From NCBI RefSeq assembly GCF_048323755.1, contig NZ_JBLWFS010000007.1:124001-188000 (forward strand): a DNA stretch of 64,000 bases, written 5' to 3'. Source of the DNA: Alkalihalobacterium sp048323755 (GTDB lineage Bacteria > Bacillota > Bacilli > Bacillales > Bacillaceae_F). The position numbers and the translations under genes are program-made. The notes under the pieces are model-generated. The model saw only the letters and a list, made by a program, of their open reading frames with translations. It made no database searches and was not told the origin of the DNA. Below are positions 60,922-64,000 of the stretch, piece by piece. Every line of letters begins with the position of its first letter. Position 1 is the stretch's first letter.

Positions 60922-62079
60922 ATGAGTGAATTAAGGAAAGCTTCCTATTCTTTAAATAAAAAAACATATAAATTCCCAAAGTTTCCGTTTACGAACGGGA
61001 AAGTGTTACTTTATTTATTTTTAGTGATTAGTGTTTACGGACTTCCTGTATATGCTGCTTACATGCTTGCAAGCGCTATAGAGCCAGTGTTTGAAGGAGC
61101 AATTATAGAGCCATTAGAACAGGTATTCTCGCATACGCCGTATCTAATTGAACAAGTTTTAGTTGGAGATTTTGGCTTATTTACACTGGGAATGTATTCG
61201 TTTTTATGGGCCTTTCCAGTCGTTTTATTTGTTGGGATGAGTATTGCTTTTACCGAGGAAGTAGGCCTTAAGGATAAAATTACAAGTGAAATTACACCCA
61301 GTTTAAGAAGAATTGGTTTAAGTGGAAGAGATTTTATTCCTGTACTAACGGGGTACGGATGTAACGTTGTCGCGGTTCTTCAAACAAAATCTTGCAGTGC
61401 TTGTACGAGGAAACAGTGTATATCCATGATATCTTTTGGTTCTGCATGCAGTTATCAAATTGGTGCTACCCTTTCTATTTTTAGTGTCGGTGGGAAGCCG
61501 TGGCTTTTTATCCCATACTTGTTTGTATTAATCATTGTCGGTGCATTGCACACTAAACTTTGGTATCCATCTGCCAATAAAGCAGCTGATTACTTTTATC
61601 CTGCAACACCAATAAACACAGGTAGTCTTAAACAATTCTTTGGAAAAATAAAAGGTACGGTTTCTCAATTCTTTCTTCAAGCGATGCCGATATTTTTAGT
61701 CATATGCATCATTGCTGCAATACTTGATGGTTTAGGGTTAATCGCTAAATTATCCCAAATGGTAGAACCGGTCTTATCGCTATTATCCATTCCTGCTGCT
61801 GCCAGTGTGGGATTACTCTTTTCAGTCATTCGAAAAGATGGCATGCTTTTATTTAACCAAGGTGGCGGTGAATTATTAGCTTCAATCACGACAGTTGAAT
61901 TGTTTTTGCTAGTTTATTTAGCATCTACATTGTCCGCATGCTTAGTAACTATGTGGGCGATTGGAAAAGAAATGGGCTTTCTATATGCACTAAAGCATTC
62001 TTCGAAACAAGCTTTAACATCGATTATTTCTGCATTTAGTTTATTAATTATATATAAAGCAATTATTTTCTTTTTTTAG
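60922..62079 (+). CDS. FeoB-like membrane permease without G domain
   Basis: A 385-residue protein with about eight hydrophobic helices resembling the membrane half (two Gate domains) of ferrous-iron transporter FeoB. SGRDFIPVLTGYGCNVVAVL matches the FeoB PLLTGFGCNVPA site, and STLSACLVTMWAIGKEMG matches the second Gate Cys region. No N-terminal GTPase, unlike FeoB. The linker has extra Cys: Cys147, Cys158, Cys161, Cys166 and Cys176. ATG follows AAAGGAGGCAACGT. The next gene is a COG0523 GTPase, so a GTPase in trans is a fair inference. The metal is unknown; Zur control suggests zinc. Confidence 0.82.
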   Translation: MSELRKASYSLNKKTYKFPKFPFTNGKVLLYLFLVISVYGLPVYAAYMLASAIEPVFEGAIIEPLEQVFSHTPYLIEQVLVGDFGLFTLGMYSFLWAFPVVLFVGMSIAFTEEVGLKDKITSEITPSLRRIGLSGRDFIPVLTGYGCNVVAVLQTKSCSACTRKQCISMISFGSACSYQIGATLSIFSVGGKPWLFIPYLFVLIIVGALHTKLWYPSANKAADYFYPATPINTGSLKQFFGKIKGTVSQFFLQAMPIFLVICIIAAILDGLGLIAKLSQMVEPVLSLLSIPAAASVGLLFSVIRKDGMLLFNQGGGELLASITTVELFLLVYLASTLSACLVTMWAIGKEMGFLYALKHSSKQALTSIISAFSLLIIYKAIIFFF

Positions 62080-62088
62080 AAGTTTAAA

Positions 62089-62103
62089 TCGTAATGGTTA
62101 CGA
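62089..62103 (+). promoter_or_regulatory. Zur box upstream of COG0523 gene
   Basis: TCGTAAT-G-GTTACGA matches the 7-1-7 operator with one base deviation. It lies after the stop of the FeoB-like gene and 48 nt before the GTPase ATG. An in-frame ATG at 62094 overlaps it and is rejected as a start. Confidence 0.88.
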
Positions 62104-62150
62104 TTAAAATAGGTGGTGAAATACGAGATATAATTAAAGGAGTGATTGAT

Positions 62151-63137
62151 ATGAAGAATAACGGGAAAGTACCTGTCACTGTGCTAACAGGTTTTCTAGG
62201 GGCTGGAAAGACGACTTTGTTGAACTACATCTTAACGGAAAACCATGGACAGAAGATCGCTGTGATTGTAAATGAATTTGGCGAAGTAGGTATTGATAAT
62301 CAACTTGTTGTTGGTGTAGACGAAGAAATCTTTGAAATGAACAATGGTTGTATTTGTTGTACGATTCGGGGGGACTTAATTCGAATTTTACATGATCTAA
62401 AAGAGAGAAGAAATGATAGAGACGGGATGGACCTTAATTTTGACCGAGTGGTTATTGAAACAACAGGTCTGGCTGATCCTGGTCCAGTGGCGCAAACATT
62501 TTTTGTGGATCCAGAGCTATCAGAATATTATCATCTAGACTCGATCGTTACAGTTGTCGATACGTATCATGTTCATGAACAGTTAAACAGGTCACATGAA
62601 GCACAAGAACAAGTAGCTTTTGCAGACGTATTACTCTTAAATAAAGTCGACTTAGTCGATGAAGAACATATCGATTCGGTAATTCATAGATTGAGAAAAA
62701 TGAACCCGACAGCTCAAATAGAACGAGCGATGCAAGGCAGTATTGACTTGAACAAAATTTTAAATTTATATTCATTTGATCTGGATAAAAAACTTGAAAT
62801 TGCTCCTGATTTATTAAATGACCACCATCATCATGATGATCATGTGAAAGCATTCGTTTTACGGTCCGAAAAACCATTGAGTTTACCAAAAGTAGAAGCG
62901 TGGATGAACAGCTTATTGGCTGAGCTAGGTCCACAAATGTATCGATATAAAGGGATTTTTCATATTGAAAATTTAGACAAGCGTGTAATCTTTCAGGGTG
63001 TTCACATGCTTTTTGCAGGCACAGCTGACCGAGAGTGGAAAAAAGACGAGAAAAGAGTAAGTGAAATGGTTGTCATTGGAACGGATCTAGATGAACAGTG
63101 GTTTCAAGAACAATTTAATAATTGTGTTTCAGCATAA
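62151..63137 (+). CDS. COG0523 zinc-chaperone GTPase (ZagA/YciC type)
   Basis: ATG at 62151 lies 7 nt after AAAGGAGTG; the frame upstream contains a Zur box. The 328-residue G3E GTPase has Walker A GFLGAGKTT (residues 14-22), metal motif GCICC (66-70), ETTGLADP and NKVD. A His-rich loop DHHHHDDHVK separates the GTPase from the CobW C-terminal domain. This is the ZagA (YciC) type, which delivers zinc to FolE-like enzymes when zinc is low. Own Zur box at 62089; located just behind the FeoB-like permease. Confidence 0.92.
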   Translation: MKNNGKVPVTVLTGFLGAGKTTLLNYILTENHGQKIAVIVNEFGEVGIDNQLVVGVDEEIFEMNNGCICCTIRGDLIRILHDLKERRNDRDGMDLNFDRVVIETTGLADPGPVAQTFFVDPELSEYYHLDSIVTVVDTYHVHEQLNRSHEAQEQVAFADVLLLNKVDLVDEEHIDSVIHRLRKMNPTAQIERAMQGSIDLNKILNLYSFDLDKKLEIAPDLLNDHHHHDDHVKAFVLRSEKPLSLPKVEAWMNSLLAELGPQMYRYKGIFHIENLDKRVIFQGVHMLFAGTADREWKKDEKRVSEMVVIGTDLDEQWFQEQFNNCVSA

Positions 63138-63144
63138 CCATTAT

Positions 63145-63176
63145 CGTTTCACGAGTAGGTCTTTACTTGTGAAACG
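63145..63176. terminator. Hairpin between the two COG0523 genes
   Basis: CGTTTCAC (63145-63152) pairs with GTGAAACG (63169-63176) around a partly paired loop; no good T-run. May partially end the first transcript. Confidence 0.6.
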
Positions 63177-63251
63177 GTTATTCATTTATTCTTTTATAGG
63201 CAGATGTTACTGTAAGGTAGTTGATGAAAAGGAAAGGAGGACCTATAGAAA

Positions 63252-64000
63252 TTGAGAAAAGTAGAAGTAATTATATTAAGCGGTTTTTTAGGAAGTGGAA
63301 AAAGTACGCTATTAAAAGAAGTAATTGATTTTGAGCAAAAGAATGGCAAAAGACTAGGGGTATTGATGAATGAACTGGGGGACATAAGTATAGACTCTGC
63401 AGTGATTCCGATGGATACTCCGTTAAAAGAGATGTTGAATGGTTGTATTTGCTGTACACTTCAAGGGGAATTAAGCTTGCAATTGAGCCAAATGCTTGAA
63501 GTATATGAATTAGACCTTATTCTAATAGAAGCTACTGGAGCTGCACATCCATTAGAAATACTTGAAGCATGCACGCATCCAACGTTAATTAGTAAAGTTG
63601 AAATACGGTGTATTGTGACGGTTATTAACGCTAAACAGTGGATCGAAAATAGACTCAGTATAAAACTTAAAAAGCTTTTAGTTGAACAAGTGAGACATGC
63701 AGATGTTGTACTAGTTAATAAAGTAGATCAAGTAGATGAAGATGAAATACCAGCAGTAACAGAGAGCGTTAAAAAGATTAATACTCAAGCGGAAATCTTA
63801 ACTGTTACCTTTGCAAAAATGAATTTCTCCATATTGTATGATCGTGTAGTGAAAAGTAATGAAAAGTTAAATGAGATTGAACAAGCGCATGTCCATCATC
63901 ACTTACACTTAAGGACGATTTCATTGTCAGTGAATCAACCGATTGACCGAATCGCTTTTTTGCAATGGTTAGAGAAGATAGAAGGACGGCTGCATCGAGT
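63252..64000 (+). CDS. Second COG0523 GTPase, 3' end outside window
   Basis: TTG at 63252 (AAAGGAGGACC about 11 nt upstream) gives MRKVEVIILSGFLGSGKST. The frame is open for 249 codons and runs out of the window. Walker A GFLGSGKST (residues 11-19), metal motif NGCICC (residues 63-68), IEATGAAHP in place of ETTG, and NKVD. His-rich VHHHLHL precedes the C-terminal domain. It lies 114 nt after the first COG0523 gene, without an own Zur box in the gap, so probably read from the upstream one. It is the third G3E protein of the locus and differs clearly from the first. Confidence 0.9.
   Translation, partial: MRKVEVIILSGFLGSGKSTLLKEVIDFEQKNGKRLGVLMNELGDISIDSAVIPMDTPLKEMLNGCICCTLQGELSLQLSQMLEVYELDLILIEATGAAHPLEILEACTHPTLISKVEIRCIVTVINAKQWIENRLSIKLKKLLVEQVRHADVVLVNKVDQVDEDEIPAVTESVKKINTQAEILTVTFAKMNFSILYDRVVKSNEKLNEIEQAHVHHHLHLRTISLSVNQPIDRIAFLQWLEKIEGRLHR

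Noticed and set aside
62094..62150. Upstream ATG extension of the COG0523 gene
   Set aside because: The ATG overlaps a Zur box and has no ribosome site, whereas ATG 62151 has AAAGGAGTG at proper distance.

Overview
The window reads as chromosome of a low-GC, spore-forming member of the Bacillaceae, probably an alkaliphile. Spore-specific small proteins (SspH at 23.2 kb, CsgA at 41.7 kb), a TPP riboswitch before thiC, a proline-type T-box before proBA, LexA-type SOS boxes and sigma-A promoters point to Bacillus-like biology. A NaChBac-type voltage-gated sodium channel (11.9-12.7 kb), a family best known from alkaliphilic bacilli, supports the alkaliphile idea. I saw no phage, transposase or CRISPR array. 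Mobile-like DNA is limited to small palindromic and repeat elements.

Layout. 0-3.2 kb: end of a cobalamin operon (cbiA, cobT, cobA). 3.35-7.9 kb: a Zur-box operon with a FecCD permease, its ATPase, a rubredoxin-methyltransferase fusion and a binding lipoprotein. 8-10 kb: thiC with its TPP riboswitch. 10.3-14.8 kb: aspartokinase with a possible structured leader, sodium channel, FAD oxidoreductase, methyltransferase. 14.9-18.6 kb: proB-proA-proC behind a T-box. 18.7-25.8 kb: SDR oxidoreductase, HAD phosphatase, SOS-controlled Y-family polymerase with YolD partner, low-MW tyrosine phosphatase, sspH, asparagine synthetase, a decayed small gene. 26-32.3 kb: Dabb protein, acyl-CoA ligase, phosphoesterase, HxlR regulator, nitrilase/GNAT pair, another GNAT-like protein. 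32.3-41.7 kb: a catabolic island with LuxR-type regulator, acyl-CoA dehydrogenase, TetR regulator, acyl-CoA ligase, complete TRAP transporter and thiolase, probably for import and CoA-dependent breakdown of an unidentified carboxylic acid. 41.7-47.9 kb: csgA, a tRNA-like gene with an abnormal anticodon arm, a His-rich protein, a branched palindromic element, a PanE-like reductase, a diguanylate cyclase, an M24 peptidase and a cold-shock gene. 48.6-54.5 kb: a five-gene oligopeptide ABC transporter. 54.6-55.8 kb: a broken phospholipase D-like gene and 52-bp tandem repeats. 55.9-64 kb: a large zinc-starvation locus.

The zinc theme links the two ends. Five good Zur-type palindromes (core TCGTAAT-N-ATTACGA) lie before (1) the FecCD/rubredoxin-methyltransferase operon, (2) a zinc-free S14 protein plus a CobW-like GTPase lacking the CxCC motif, (3) a SufU paralogue, (4) a flavoprotein with a Cys-rich tail followed by a FeoB-like permease without a G domain, and (5) two CxCC-containing COG0523 GTPases. 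FolE2, a known zinc-sparing enzyme, is divergent from group 4. This fits a programme of zinc sparing (S14, FolE2), zinc allocation (COG0523 proteins, perhaps SufU) and metal or metallophore uptake. The flavoprotein/FeoB-like permease/COG0523 set is my best candidate for an undescribed system. The rubredoxin-methyltransferase inside a Zur-controlled ABC operon is the second.

Limits: all functions come from reading motifs and family resemblance. No database search, structure prediction or alignment was run.
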